Source of the DNA: Scilla litardierei
Lineage: Eukaryota > Streptophyta > Magnoliopsida > Asparagales > Asparagaceae
Assembly (NCBI GenBank): GCA_030789695.1
Contig: CM061132.1
Span: forward strand, 34,000,418-34,064,417
DNA length: 64,000 nt
Direction of reading: 5' to 3'
Within the stretch, counting starts at the first letter, position 1. Every line of letters begins with the position of its first letter. Below, piece by piece: positions 13,240-24,814 of the stretch. A program made the position numbers and the translations under genes. The notes beneath the pieces were generated by a model. That model was given only the letters and a program-made list of their open reading frames with translations. It did no database searches and was not told where the DNA came from.

Positions 13240-15260
13240 TAACAGTTGGAGGAGCGCAATATATATAAAATCGATAAGTTTGATGGCAGGGAACACTTTG
13301 AGATAAAGCAGTAGAAGATGAAAAACAATCTTAAGGAAAGATCGTACCACATGGTGATGTACGACACGGAAACTTTCCAGACAGATATCTTTGAAATGGA
13401 GAAGATAGAGATGAAGGACTCAGCAATGACAAACATCCAGTTCAGTTTATCAGATGAGGTGATTTATCAGGTGTCCGAGGAGACTACAGTCAAGGGATTA
13501 TGAGAAAAACTTGAGAATGTGTATCTAAAAAGTCACTCACCAACATGGTAACCTTGCTAAAAACTTTTTTCACTTTCAAGATGCGAGACGAGACCTCATT
13601 GAAGGATAACCTCGATACCTTTAATGGATTAGTGATGAAAATGAGGGCCATTGGATTAACTGTAGAGGCAGAGCATGAGGCAATGATTCTGCTCTTGTCA
13701 TTGCCAGAGTGATACATGAAGTTTGTCAACACAATGGTCTACAGTCAGGACATTCTTATTCTTGAAGATGTGAAGGTAAGGCTCTACAAAAAGGAGTTGA
13801 TAGATCAGTTAGTAGGGGTTGTTTTGAGTAGAGGGGATTCAGAAAGCTAAGGCATACTTTCTTAGGGGAAGCAATGCAAGAGGTGACAATAGGAGGACAT
13901 TGGAAGAGACACTATCTAGAGAGGAGAAACAAAGAAATAGGATATGTATGCTTCTTCGTCAGTTGCAGTTGTGCAAACGGATGATGTGATGAGTGATAAG
14001 GCCTAAGATGTGCTCACAGCATGTTTGTCACATGTTGTGAATCATGCTTGGGTCATGGATCCATGGGCTTCATTCTGCATGACACCAAATAGGGATTGCT
14101 TGTATAAATATGAGAGGAAGGAGGGTGGGTCGGTCTTCATGGGCAACAATAAAGCGTATAAAGATGTTGGAGTTGGTTAAATGAGAATCAGGATGTTTGA
14201 TGGTGTGGTACGTACAATCACTAATATGTGGCATATTCCAGAGTTGAGGAGGTTACTAATTTCTTTGGGGCATTGGATTCCATGGGTTGCAAAGTTACGA
14301 TAGAGAAGGAAGATCTGAAAATATTGAAGAGATCAATGGTGGTGATGAGAGATGAAAAAGTCAGGGAGTTATATCTGTTGATGATAATCATAGGAGATTC
14401 TAATTTCGAAGTTGACAATTCACCAGAGATTGATTTGATTAGGTTGTGGCATCTTAGACGTGGACATGTCACGGAGAAAAATTTGGAAGCTTTAAGGAAG
14501 CGTGGTTTGATCAAAAGGATGAACTTCAAGGAGTTGGAGTTTTCCCAGGAGTGTTTCTATGGCAAGTAGATGAAGGTTAGTTCCAGTAACAGGAAGCATG
14601 ACACAAGAGGAATTCTTGAGTCTGTTCATAACGATGTTTGGGATCCTGCACCAATTCATTATATAGGTTTAGCTTGTTACTTCATATTGTTCATCGATGA
14701 TTTTTCCAGGAAATTTTAGGTGCATGTGCTGAAGGAAAACTCAGAGGTGTTTGAAAATTTCAAGGCATGAAAGATTTTTGTGGAGAGTCAAATGAGGAAG
14801 AAGTTGAAAGTGCTAATATCTGACATTGGTGACGAGTTTACTTCTGTTAAGTTTAAGAAATTCTATGAGGAACATGGAGTACTAAAGAGGTACTTCACTG
14901 TCGAATGTTTCCAGGAGATCTAATATACCATTGTTTCCAGGAGATCTATAGTCGAATGGAGTTATGGAGAGGATGAATATGACACTTCTAGAGAAGGTGA
15001 TGTGTCTCAGATTTACTTTAGGTTTGTCGAAGGAAATTTGGGCCGAATAAATATCGAATGTAAATTATTTGATAAACAGAATTTCACCTTCAGCTATCGA
15101 CAAAAAAAATTCCAGTTGAGGTTTGGACTTGGAAGCCAGTGAATTTAGACCACCCTCGGGTGTTTGGGTCTCTAGTTTATGTTCATGAGGAATGTGACAA
15201 GTTCGATGGTCATGGAAGGAAGTGTGTCATGTTAGGATACATGGATGGTGTCAAACTTTG
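13240..15260 (+). pseudogene. Decayed Ty1/copia gag-protease-integrase
   Basis: The plus strand carries a broken copia polyprotein in several frames. In order there is a gag-like part around 13310-13810 (ending LEDVKVRLYKKEL), then a retroviral-protease-like context near 14040-14100 (WVMDPWASF), a GAG-pre-integrase stretch near 14440-14560 (LWHLRRGH, NLEALRKRGL), and an integrase-core relic near 14620-14900 (VHNDVWDPAP, FIDDFSRKF, SDIGDEFTS). In-frame stops and frameshifts interrupt it repeatedly, and no reverse transcriptase follows. Copia order (integrase before RT) fits; the RT/RNase H part appears deleted or replaced by the segment after 15430. Confidence 0.8.
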
Positions 15261-15431
15261 AAGTCCAGATATAAAGAAGATCTTGGTTGATCGATATGTG
15301 ATATCTACTGAGTCGGAAATGCTACAAAGAAAGGCTTCAGGAAGTATCGAAACAGGTGGAGGCAAGGAGGTGCCAAACGAGGTTGAGGTGCTTATTCAAA
15401 ATCAAAGGATTGACATAGATGTTGTAAATGT

Positions 15432-15782
15432 GTGGCGGTTTATGGAGAGAGTCCACATGACGTTCTTACTGTAGGCAACAATGGTAATGTGAGTTCTAGT
15501 CAAGGTTGGGATCCTAGAGCTACTTTCGATGACTCAATTGCTAGCAGAATGGGACATCGCACCATGAAGACCCCAACTCGCTACGAGGACTATATGAATT
15601 TGGCTCATGCATTGTATGCACCTGGAGATCTTGCGGCAAATAGGCTTGCAGTGGAAGCATGGAGTTTAAACGCAAACTCGGTGTGGAGGAGTGCTAGGAA
15701 AGATATCGACATGATGGTGCATCCCAATGAAATTCATGAGAAAGAGAATCCAGTAGTGGGTGGGGTCGGTGACAAAGATTGA
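15432..15782 (+). pseudogene. Unrecognised 116-aa reading frame at copia 3' side
   Basis: An uninterrupted frame follows the copia integrase relic. It starts MAVYGESPHD and ends GGVGDKD, and I do not recognise it. Its neighbour at 15760-15942 (another frame) is shorter. Copia elements normally have RT here, and no RT motif (YVDD, or NAFL with upstream KxR) is present. It could be a captured piece or a decayed linker. Coding status is doubtful. Confidence 0.3.
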
Positions 15783-15960
15783 GCATGACTCAAACTTATT
15801 TTTATTGAAGAGGTGTTACAGTGCCAAGAGGTGGCACGGAGAGACACTACTGGTTTTACTTCAGGTATGGATTCAGGACATACATCAAATTCAGAGATTT
15901 ACCTTTGGAAATGAATTCGTTGGACACTCGATTAATTGGTGATGCTTAGTGTGAAGCTCA

Positions 15961-16216
15961 CTAGCCAATGATGAGGTGGTTTATTTTTGAAGGTGAAGGA
16001 TATGTAATTTTGACTTGGTTCGGGCTTTATTGTGTGTTTGTATCAAGGTATACTGTTGAAAAATATGATAAAAACACCAAAAATATCTTCAGATGAATCT
16101 AGGATTTTCATTGGATATTTATTAGAGTCTAAAACAATATTTTTTTAGAGGCCCAACCCAGTTATTAATTTTGGAAAATCATATGAACAATAAAAAACCC
16201 CAGACCATTTACGAAA
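15961..16216. other. Short AT-rich spacer
   Basis: No gene, LTR or repeat family could be assigned between the copia relic and the foldback cluster. Confidence 0.4.
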
Positions 16217-16900
16217 ACTACTAAAACATACAAAAGTTCTATCCAGACGAAACTATTATAATTGAGACATGTGGATGAACATGCAAAACTCCCCCGGTTT
16301 GGTTTACGGTTTTAGAATATGAAGATCAAAATGAAAGGGTCGATCTTCCAAAAAACAGTGGAGGATGGAGTTTTTTGATGTGCATGTGTGGCTTCGTCTC
16401 AAAAAGTCCATCATCCACTATTTTTTGGATGATCGGACCCTTTTTTTTTATCTTCATATTTTAAAACCCCAAAACACCAAATATCGGGTGACCCCAAGGG
16501 GGTTTACCTGTTCATCCACCTGTCACAAAAGTTCTATTCATATAAAACGATTAAATTTGAGATGTGTAGAAGAACAGGCAAAACCCCTTAGGTTCACCCA
16601 ATATTTGGTATTTTGGGGTTTTAGAATATGAAGATCAAAATGAAAGGTTCCTATCGTCCAAAAGGGGGCAAGATGGACTTGTTGATACACATATGTGGCT
16701 ACACATGTGTAATCAAAAAACTTCCATCCTCCCCTATTTTTTGGGTTGATCAGAACCATTCATTTTGATCTTCATATCTTAAAACCATAAATCACCAAAT
16801 ATCAAGTAAAACCAAGGGGTTTTATCTGTGCATCCACCCGTCACAAAAATTTTATTCATGTGAAACCGTTAAATTTGAGACAAGTGATGTTTTCAAAAAT
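16217..16900. repeat. Foldback (inverted-repeat) cluster, family F
   Basis: Several arms of one sequence alternate in orientation. A typical arm reads TTAGAATATGAAGATCAAAA and its reverse TTTTGATCTTCATATTTTAA, with a CCCAAGGGGTTTTGCCTGTT-like block between them. The best arm pair is about 16428-16540 and 16555-16665, centred near 16550. The same arms recur around 24880-25130, 25450-25690 and, weaker, 32380-32540. No transposase is present, so these are foldback or MITE-like elements. Confidence 0.75.
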
Positions 16901-16916
16901 TAACGATCTCTCCTAA

Positions 16917-18056
16917 TCAGGCATGGTTGAGCTTATTAAATCAGTTATAGAAGGTCTGAATATCTTTTGGAATCGTGTTTTAAACTCCGCAAAAGAGTGT
17001 ATACTAAGGTGGAAATTATGCTAGCAAATTTTCTTTGGAAAGGGTCTTCCTAGTCGACAAGCTACCACAATATTTCTTGGAAGAAAATCTGCAACCCTAT
17101 TTTCGAAGGAGGTTTGGAGATACAATCAATTGAAGAGATCAAATTAGCCGCAATGGCGAAACTCTTTTGGTGAGTGATTACTCTCAAAGAGTCTTTTTGG
17201 TGTTGTTGGGTTCATGGCGGTTATTTACGAGGAGCTACAATATGAACATCTTCTGATTATTGTTGCTCATATGCTTGGTGGAGAATTCTTGACTAAAGGG
17301 ATTTTAGGAGCCTATATTGTAAATGTGTTATAGGCTCGGGGACATATATTTTTACTTGGAAGGATCGTTGGGCTGGTTCTCAGCCCATTAGTAGCAAATT
17401 TGGCAACAAAGCAATTAAACAGCTAGGAGAAAAATTAAATGATATATTATCAACTCTTACACTCATTGGAGATAGAATCTGCATGGAACCATGTCATCAC
17501 GTACTCTGTAGGTAATGAGTTTTCTTAATAATCATTGTTCACATTTCACCGGCTAAGGTGATTCCTGTTGTTGGGACACTCCCACTAGTAAATTCACATT
17601 TCAAAGAGCATGGAATGCTCTAATAGCCCCTAATGATACGGTCAAGTGGTTGGCTCTGTTGTGGTTTAAATCTCGAGTAAATCGATACTCTTTTACTACT
17701 TGGATGGCTTTCAATGAGGGTCTCCTCATGTTCGATGCCTTGAAGAGGAGGGGTCATCACTTGGCCAGTGTGTGTTGATTGTGTGGCTGTGCGAAGGAGA
17801 GGATGACTCGCATTTTGTTTGATTGTGTTTACACAAGACATGAATGGAATTTTTTCTTGGAGAAATTCTGCTTGCAAAACAGGTTTTCTACTTACCATGA
17901 TGGAGTTGACTAGCTTCTAAAATTTATCAATGAGAATAGAGTGGCAGGCGAGCTTCTGAAAATTGGATTCATAACTTATACTTACTTCGTTTGGAGGAAA
18001 CGTAATCAACAAACCTTCCGAGAGAAGTACATGTCTTTGAGCAGTTTGGCTGAGCT
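16917..18056 (+). pseudogene. LINE reverse transcriptase 3' fragment
   Basis: The plus-strand reading, in shifting frames, has the tail of a plant LINE-1-type RT. It starts near MVELIKSVIEGL, continues with NISWKKICNPIFEGGLEI and IEEIKLAAMAKLFW, then the zf-RVT region (FTWKDRWAGSQPI, then CWLCGCAKERMTRILFDC-like text and WRKRNQQTF). Stops and a frameshift interrupt it, and the scaffold gap at 18057 cuts its end. The upstream endonuclease and the RT core are absent, so this is a 5'-truncated, dead copy. Confidence 0.8.
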
Positions 18057-18556
18057 NNNNNNNNNNNNNNNNNNNNNNNNNNNNNNNNNNNNNNNNNNNN
18101 NNNNNNNNNNNNNNNNNNNNNNNNNNNNNNNNNNNNNNNNNNNNNNNNNNNNNNNNNNNNNNNNNNNNNNNNNNNNNNNNNNNNNNNNNNNNNNNNNNNN
18201 NNNNNNNNNNNNNNNNNNNNNNNNNNNNNNNNNNNNNNNNNNNNNNNNNNNNNNNNNNNNNNNNNNNNNNNNNNNNNNNNNNNNNNNNNNNNNNNNNNNN
18301 NNNNNNNNNNNNNNNNNNNNNNNNNNNNNNNNNNNNNNNNNNNNNNNNNNNNNNNNNNNNNNNNNNNNNNNNNNNNNNNNNNNNNNNNNNNNNNNNNNNN
18401 NNNNNNNNNNNNNNNNNNNNNNNNNNNNNNNNNNNNNNNNNNNNNNNNNNNNNNNNNNNNNNNNNNNNNNNNNNNNNNNNNNNNNNNNNNNNNNNNNNNN
18501 NNNNNNNNNNNNNNNNNNNNNNNNNNNNNNNNNNNNNNNNNNNNNNNNNNNNNNNN
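18057..18556. other. Assembly gap (500 N)
   Basis: A run of exactly 500 N. The real length is unknown. Reading frames reported across it are artificial. Confidence 1.
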
Positions 18557-18850
18557 CTGGCGCTGGCGCCTTCGGTGCGGAACAACAAATTAGTGTAAAA
18601 AAATTTAGCGCGGGCGCCTTCGGCGTGGAACCGGTTCAATTAAGATTCCCCTCCGCAAAATCTTTGTTCCACAAAAAATTATTTCCACAGTCTAAATTGC
18701 GTGGAACAACAAATTAGCGTTAAAATATTTTGCGACACTGACACTGTGACGCATTCGACGTGGAACAACAAATTCGGCGTAAAACAACAAATTCGGCGCA
18801 GGCACTTTCGGTGCGGAACAGCAAATTAATGTAAACAAATTAGTCTAAAG
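18557..18850. repeat. GGAACAACAAATT motif array, part 1
   Basis: Degenerate copies of GGAACAACAAATTCGGCG and GCGCCTTCGGCGCGG alternate here. The same family fills 29083-29705 and 31898-32070. A block with CCGCAAAATCTTTGTTCC matches the blocks starting near 29083, 29372 and 29594. It is non-coding. Confidence 0.7.
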
Positions 18851-20493
18851 TAATTAATTGGCTACATGCAAAATTACTAAAATACAATTGATGCTATTAT
18901 GTATCTCAACTGTCGATGCCATGTTCTTCACACTCTGATTCCATCACTAAACACAAATTTAAGCACCAAATCGACAGGATGCAACCCTATCTCGACTTGC
19001 AAATTCTGTTTTTTATTTTAATGTGCAGTCTACAAAGAGAGTTTCACACATGTTATATTGCTACAAAAAATATTATAATGCCAAATAGCCTACGAATCTT
19101 GTAAGCAAGACAACATAAACCTCCCTAAATATCTATTGTCGTCTTTTAGGCAAGACAACATAAATCTCCCTAAATATCTACTGTCGTCTTTTAGTCTCCC
19201 TTCTGTAATGTGATGATCAAATCTTGACATTTCGTGTGAAACAAATTCTCATTTAGTGTAATCATCAAATTTGTGTCGTGAATATTCCCAGTGCGCAAAT
19301 GTGGACAACAATGTACAGCTAATGTCTGGTAGCCATCACGTGGGGCTTACCTTTTCCGCTTGTACTCAACAACACCTATTTACGGCGGGTCCCAACATGT
19401 GTTGCCACTTGCGAGTGGAGGCAGGATTTTGTATCAAATTTTCCTGGGAACTGTCGTGACATCGTTTCGTTTCTCCTCTTTCATGTGCACGGATTGTTAA
19501 TGCAAGTGAGAGGCGCGGATTCAAATTTTGTATTAAATTTTGTATTCAAACTTTCTCAAAATTCATCTCAAAATCCATTCTTTAACTAATGCAAATGCAA
19601 AAAAGAACTATCTCTATAAATCCCGCTCCAAAAACTCCCCCATTGCAGATCTTCACCTAATAACACTCTGCTCAACTCAACTTAAGAGAGAGAACGACAG
19701 AGAAAGAAGCGAGATAGGAGATAGAGAAGGAGAAAGCACCTCCAGCGAAGCGCGGAAAGAGATCATGAGAGAGCACGAAAGAGAGAGATATTGGCGGCTA
19801 CGACATTGGATTCCTCGCCAAAATGCAAATTGTTTTTGTGCGAACCAAATACAAAGCCCCAATTTTTTTTGAACCAAATACAATGCCACACAAATATCCA
19901 GTCAAAAAATTGAAGCATAACAGATTAGATCAAAAATACAGAGAAATTATTTTTTGTGAACCAAATACAAAGCCCCACAACTACAGAATATGCCAAGAAT
20001 TAAATACAGAGGTATGTACCAGATCTGATAAAAAAAGATCATATTTTTTGAACCAAATACAAAGATGATCTGATAAAAAACCCCAAACTTTTTTGAACAA
20101 ACTACAAAGATAATCAGGAATTATATATAGAATATGGAACAAACTACAAAGCAACGCCCCAAGGCACTTGTCTCCCCTTTCATGCTGCTTTTCGGAAATC
20201 CTATGTCCTGCACACATTGAAAGGATCTAGCCTAAGAGGATAGAAGATATAATTTGCACGTAGGAATATGACATGATCTTTAATATCAAATAAGCTAAGA
20301 GGACAAATGAAATCAAATTCCCGTAGACCAATACTCGTTTACTTATAAAGAGGGAAAAAACAGAAGTAACAACTAAAAGGTCATTCAGCCTAAAATGTAG
20401 AATACTTTTAGTCTAATCGAAGTAACAACATGAATAAAAAAAATTAAACTGCGCCACGATCTGATAAAAAAAAGATTTACATAGTTCAAATAC
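18851..20493. other. Non-coding stretch with two minor repeats
   Basis: No gene is supported. A 43-bp tandem duplication with the shared core GCAAGACAACATAAA lies at about 19107-19195. The phrase GAACCAAATACAAAG recurs four or five times between 19840 and 20065. The ORF at 19540-19872 is Arg/Glu-rich from a GA-rich stretch and is not convincing. Confidence 0.45.
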
Positions 20494-20596
20494 CTGGAAA
20501 CCCAACATCCCGAAACCCCCGAACTGGCTTCGGGACATCGCGGCCCTCGACAGTAATCTCTCGTTTCATCCTATACTCCTCGAATCTGTCTACATC
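20494..20596 (-). pseudogene. Orphan exon of p68-type DEAD-box RNA helicase
   Basis: On the minus strand a 103-bp segment is bounded by an acceptor (TTAG before GATGTAGAC) and a donor (TTTCCAG then GTATTT). It reads VDRFEEYRMKREITVEGRD then VPKPVRGFRDVGFP without a stop. In plant DDX5/p68-type helicases (RH20 and RH30 of Arabidopsis) this lies just before the Q motif, where the ITVEGRDVPKP phrase is characteristic. The flanking exons (upstream FEKNFY region; downstream Q motif and Walker A) were looked for on the minus strand and not found. It is either an isolated captured exon or part of a gene split by long introns. The homology itself is clear; gene status is uncertain. Confidence 0.75.
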
Positions 20597-20988
20597 CTAA
20601 TTTAAAAAGGAAAAAGAAATTAACGAAAACATATCTCGATCTGCAATGGAATTTATTAACCTGACCCATTAAACTGATAAATTATTAATAGCCACTCTAT
20701 ATCTAGATCTGCAATGGGGGAGTGTTATTGAATGGGATCAGTTTTGAAACCAGTGTTATTAAGCAGGAAAAAATTCTGAACAACATGAAATTTCCGGCGG
20801 ATATTTGTAAAAAAATCCGGCTACATGAAGATGGAGGCGAATAATTCTCAACTTCAACCTGTTCATTTAATTTGAGAGTGTGTCTCCACAAATGTCCAAC
20901 ACATCACCCTTCCAAATGTTAACATACAACTCGGCTCTATTATATACATAGTTGTGCATCCATATGTGTTTATGTACTCAGATATCAC
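20597..20988. other. Non-coding spacer
   Basis: Nothing recognisable lies between the helicase exon and the SIRE-type LTR. The last five bases (20984-20988, ATCAC) are the left target-site copy of the LTR. Confidence 0.5.
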
Positions 20989-21103
20989 TGTTGTGATATG
21001 ATTCCCCGGATTTGGTTTTGGATGATGAGCAAACATAAATAATGTATACTAACTTATTTGTGAGCGCAGTTATGGAGATCGTCGCCAAAAGAATACGAAC
21101 ATC

Positions 21104-21220
21104 AAAAGCGACGCCTCAAGACTTCTCAATTCGCCTCAAGACGCATCAAAAGCGACGCCTCAAGACGCCTCAAGACGCCTCAAGACGCCTCAAGACTTCT
21201 CAAGACTTCTCAAGACTGCT
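21104..21220. repeat. CGCCTCAAGA minisatellite
   Basis: About ten copies of a 10-11-bp unit (CGCCTCAAGA, grading into CTTCTCAAGA) lie in tandem inside the SIRE-type LTR. A short flank (TCGTCGCCAAAAGAAT) occurs on both sides, at about 21079 and 21227. Confidence 0.85.
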
Positions 21221-21477
21221 TCTATGAATATCGTCGCCAAAAGAATTCGTTGAAGCTCAAGGAGTTTTATTGAAGTCAAGAATGAAGATTGAAGCTTTGA
21301 AGACGGCTCGTAAGGTTTATTTTATAGTCTTCTAGCTTCATAGATTAGAATGTTAAGCCTTGAGTATGACTTACATTATATACTTCATTTCGCTCATATC
21401 TTAGAGCTAGGATATTCATAGAAGCCATTAGAAACTTTCCCAAAGCCTATCGCTTCTTCCCTCGGCTTCGAGTGCAA

Positions 21478-22015
21478 GTTAGTTGGTTCAAGAAGAGTCA
21501 CCAACCGACTAGATGACGATCTAGTCGGTCGGTAACTCTACATGAACCGACTAGTTGCCTTCTCTATCTTCAGCTCTTTCCATGACTACAGTTAGTCGGT
21601 CAAAGAAGAGTCACCGACCGACTAAATGACGATTTAGTCGGTCAGGAGTCCTTCTCAGACCGACTAGTTGTGTACAGTCATTTTCAGCCTGAGCTACTGT
21701 TTCGAGTTAGTCTGTCAAAGAATGTTTACCGACCGACTAGTTGAGAAACTAGTCGGTCAGCATTTGTTCTTAAACCGACTAAGTCAACTTGAAGTCAGCC
21801 TATTCTATTTCGACGTTAGTCGGTCAAAGATCATTCACCGACCGACTAGTTGTGAAACTAGTCGGTCGGCAAGTCTTCTTAGCCGACTAGTTGTCTTTGC
21901 CTGTACTTCGACTTCTTGGCTGTTCTACCGTTAGTCGGTCTACGTTGTATCACCGACCGACTAGTTGATGAACTAGTCGGTCAGTGATCCTTCTTTGACC
22001 GACTAGTCTGGTTCA
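21478..22015. repeat. Five 109-115-bp tandem repeats with hairpins
   Basis: Units start at about 21478, 21591, 21706, 21815 and 21930 with GTTAGTCGGTC. Each contains ACCGACCGACTAGTTG followed after a few bases by its complement AACTAGTCGGTCGG-like, forming a stem of roughly 12-15 bp, and then a third half-site (ACCGACTAGT). The stems are better conserved than the spacers. Confidence 0.9.
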
Positions 22016-22817
22016 GAATAGAGCCGTTGGAGCTTTTCTTGAAACGTTTTTCTCTCCCTCTCTCCTCTATCCTATATATAGTTGGAGGGGGTCTTTCATA
22101 AGTTTCAAGGCTGCCATTTTAGAGATTTGAAGAAACCTAAGAGAAGCTATTCAACTCCATTCTAAAGCTTTCTCTTCCTCACAAGAATCTCTCCCTCAAC
22201 TCTTTGAGCCATTTCCTCAAGAGAGATTCTCTCCATTGTGAGCCTTCCAAGCCTAGAGCTTGATCCAAAGTCACCATCCTCCATCCTAGCCTTCGATCGC
22301 TGATCTTATTGGTGGAGATTCGGTTTGGTGACATTCTCTCCTCAAAATCCATCATTGCCCTAACTTGGTAAGTTTACTCAAGGCATAGGATTTTGTACGG
22401 TAAGAGTTTATTTCATTTCATTTCATTGAATTGTTGTACACTCTCGGTTGTGAGAGTTTGAGTGATCCCGGGTTGTGGGATTCACGGGAATCGATTGTAG
22501 GTCGATTGCACTTGTGGAGTTTCCGCAAGTGGGTTTAGTGGAAATCTTGAGTTAGGGTTGCTAACTCAAGTATCCGGAGGGGATCCGGGTGGTTGGGACG
22601 TAGGATCACCGGGAACAAGTCGGGGAGACTTGGGTGGATCCGAACCCAGTAATATTGTTTGTTTGCGTATGTTTTAATTCTTGTTGATAGTTGTTTAATT
22701 CCGCATTGTCGTTTGTTTCTTGCACAATAATTAGGAATAACTATCTTGATTATTTTAAGTACTATTCACCCCCCCTCTAGTACGTGTGCAGTAGCTACCA
22801 CAGGGCACTACAATCAC

Positions 22818-24059
22818 ATCTTAATGTGATGGCTTGATGGATTTCTGGAATGTCATTAAAGTCTCCACATGTCCAACACAACAAAAATTAAAAACAAAAT
22901 GTATGGGTAACCCTGCAGCAAGGATCTATAATAGAAGGTGAAAGAAGTAACATCGCTAATTTTAGTAGGCATTGTTGTTAATCAAAAAATTATTTCAGCT
23001 AAATTCCTAGTAAACTTGAGATCCAATGGGCACATTCAAATTTAACTACCATCACTAACATTCAAGAAATGGAGCATTAATTGAGAGACCAAACGAAAAA
23101 AAACAACCTAAGAGAAGGGTTAACTGAGAAGAAAAAGGTTAAGATTTTATCACAATCAACCATTGCATTAACCAGACGAAGCATCTCTTCTTCCTTTTTG
23201 ACCCAAATGCCATCTACAGATGACTAATTGGGTGGGTATTTGGGTGGGTGGGTGAAGTATGATAGAAGATGAAAGGGGCAACATAAAAAACAATCTTTAG
23301 GTGATTTTGCTCACTAATTGTAAGAAGTATGACAGAAGACTCAGATCAAAGCAAATCAATTCCGAAACCCAAGGTGCTAAAGAGAGTAAATACAGCAAGC
23401 TAGCAGAGCCTTTTCATAATGGCACACTTTTACACAATCCAACCAGATGGGCAACTTACAGATCCAATCTTTAGAAGAATGGAAGAGGAAAGAGGAGAAG
23501 AGAACTCACCAAGCCATGAGAGGGGAAACGAAGCTCGGATTTGGGGCCTTTTTCGGTAGGTTTTTTTCAAGGGATCAAGAGGTGGTTGTATGCTTCGGAT
23601 GGCCTATCCATTCAACAGATTAAAGAAGGAATATCTTCGGATGTTCCTTAAAGACCTTATTTATTTGCAGAATCGAACATGGGATGGTGGCAGAGATCTA
23701 AAAGCTCACTCTTTTGCGTGATCCAAACGATGCCAGTGCGAGTGCGAGATGAAGAGGTGGGGAGTGCCAGTGCTAGATGAAGAGGCATGGGCTGAGGGTT
23801 TTTTGGGGGAAGAGAAAAAGGCTGTTGCGTTTCTTGGGAGGAGATAAAGTTAGGTTTTCAATTTTTGGTTATTTTCCCCAAAACGTATTCCTCCCAAAAG
23901 TTCAAATTTCTCTCTACAAATTTTTTCACAAACTCTCATCTCAATCGTTGATTTATCAAGATTGAATCTGAACCGTCTTTCTATCAACCCCTTTGTCCTA
24001 GTCAGCCCTAGGATTCAAAAAACACTGTCAAATGTATAATAGATATACAATAATCTTCA
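22818..24059. other. Non-coding stretch
   Basis: No gene is supported. Near 23980-24050 the phrase CTAGTCAGCCCTAGGATTCA, followed by TGTATAATAGATA, also occurs near 26245-26310 and 32254-32310, so it marks the same end of a dispersed repeat family. Confidence 0.5.
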
Positions 24060-24790
24060 GGCGCGAAAAAGGCCTTTTCGCACCGTTCGAAAAAGGCCTT
24101 TTCGCACCGTGCGAAAAGAATTTTCTAATTTTTTTGAAATTTGTTTTTTTCAAATTTTTTTGTTTAATTCATACAATTATATACCACTTGAAAAATAATG
24201 GGTGAACTGTAGGGTGATGTGAGCACACATCCACATATTACAAATTTAACGGTTTCAAAACGTGCGAATTTGTTGAAATGCTTTCATCGAGGGCTAAATC
24301 ACATCATTTTTCAACAATTATTTTTTGAAAGGTGTATAAGAACATAAAATGAAGGAGGAATTTTTTTGAAAAAAATTCAAAAATAAAACATTTCGCACGG
24401 TGCGAAATGTTCTCAATTGAAGAGAGAGATATATAGTAGTTTTCGGGTGCGAATACTAGTGTTTTTGCACCGTGAGAAAACTTTTTTATATTTTGAAAAT
24501 TTTTCAACATTTTTTGGTGTTTAATCCATACAATTATATACCCCAGAAAAAATAATGGGTGAAACCTAGGGAGATTTGAGCACCAATCCACCCGTTATAA
24601 ATTTAACGGTTTCAGAACGTCCGAATTTGTTGTAATGCCTTGATCTAAGGCTAAATGATATTATTTTTCAACCATTATTTTTTTTTGAGGGGTGTATAAC
24701 AACATAAAAAGGTGGAAATTTTTTTTGAAAAAATTTCAAAAAAATAAAAACATTTTCGCACCTTGCGAAATTTTCTCATTTGAAGATTTA
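24060..24790. repeat. Two tandem ~362-bp units with palindromic borders
   Basis: The unit starting near GCACCGTGCGAAAAG (24104) is repeated near 24466. Both contain a 'CATACAATTATATACC ... TTTAACGGTTTC ... GGTGTATAA' order. Borders carry TTCGCACCGTGCGAA-type palindromes; the cleanest is a 21-bp one at 24389-24409 (CATTTCGCAC and its complement around one base). The left border repeats GAAAAAGGCCTTTTCGCACC twice. It is probably a MITE-like element family in tandem. Confidence 0.75.
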
Positions 24791-24814
24791 CATATTTATA
24801 TAATAGAATAATGG

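Larger units (their letters stand above)
20989..22812 (+). mobile_element. Solo LTR of a SIRE-type copia element, TSD ATCAC
   Basis: The segment begins TGTTGTGATATGATTCC and ends GGGCACTACA. ATCAC flanks it at 20984-20988 and 22813-22817. Near its right end is ACTATTCACCCCCCCTCTAG, the phrase typical of SIRE/Maximus-lineage LTR 3' regions. A TATA box (CTATATATAG) lies near 22071-22081. No PBS, polypurine tract or coding domain is present, so this is a solo LTR (1824 bp) left by recombination between two LTRs. It carries two tandem-repeat arrays, annotated separately. Confidence 0.88.

Noticed and set aside
17917..18717. 240- and 258-aa ORFs across the first N run
   Set aside because: Most of the length is N; the plus-strand start belongs to a LINE relic and the end to a repeat array.
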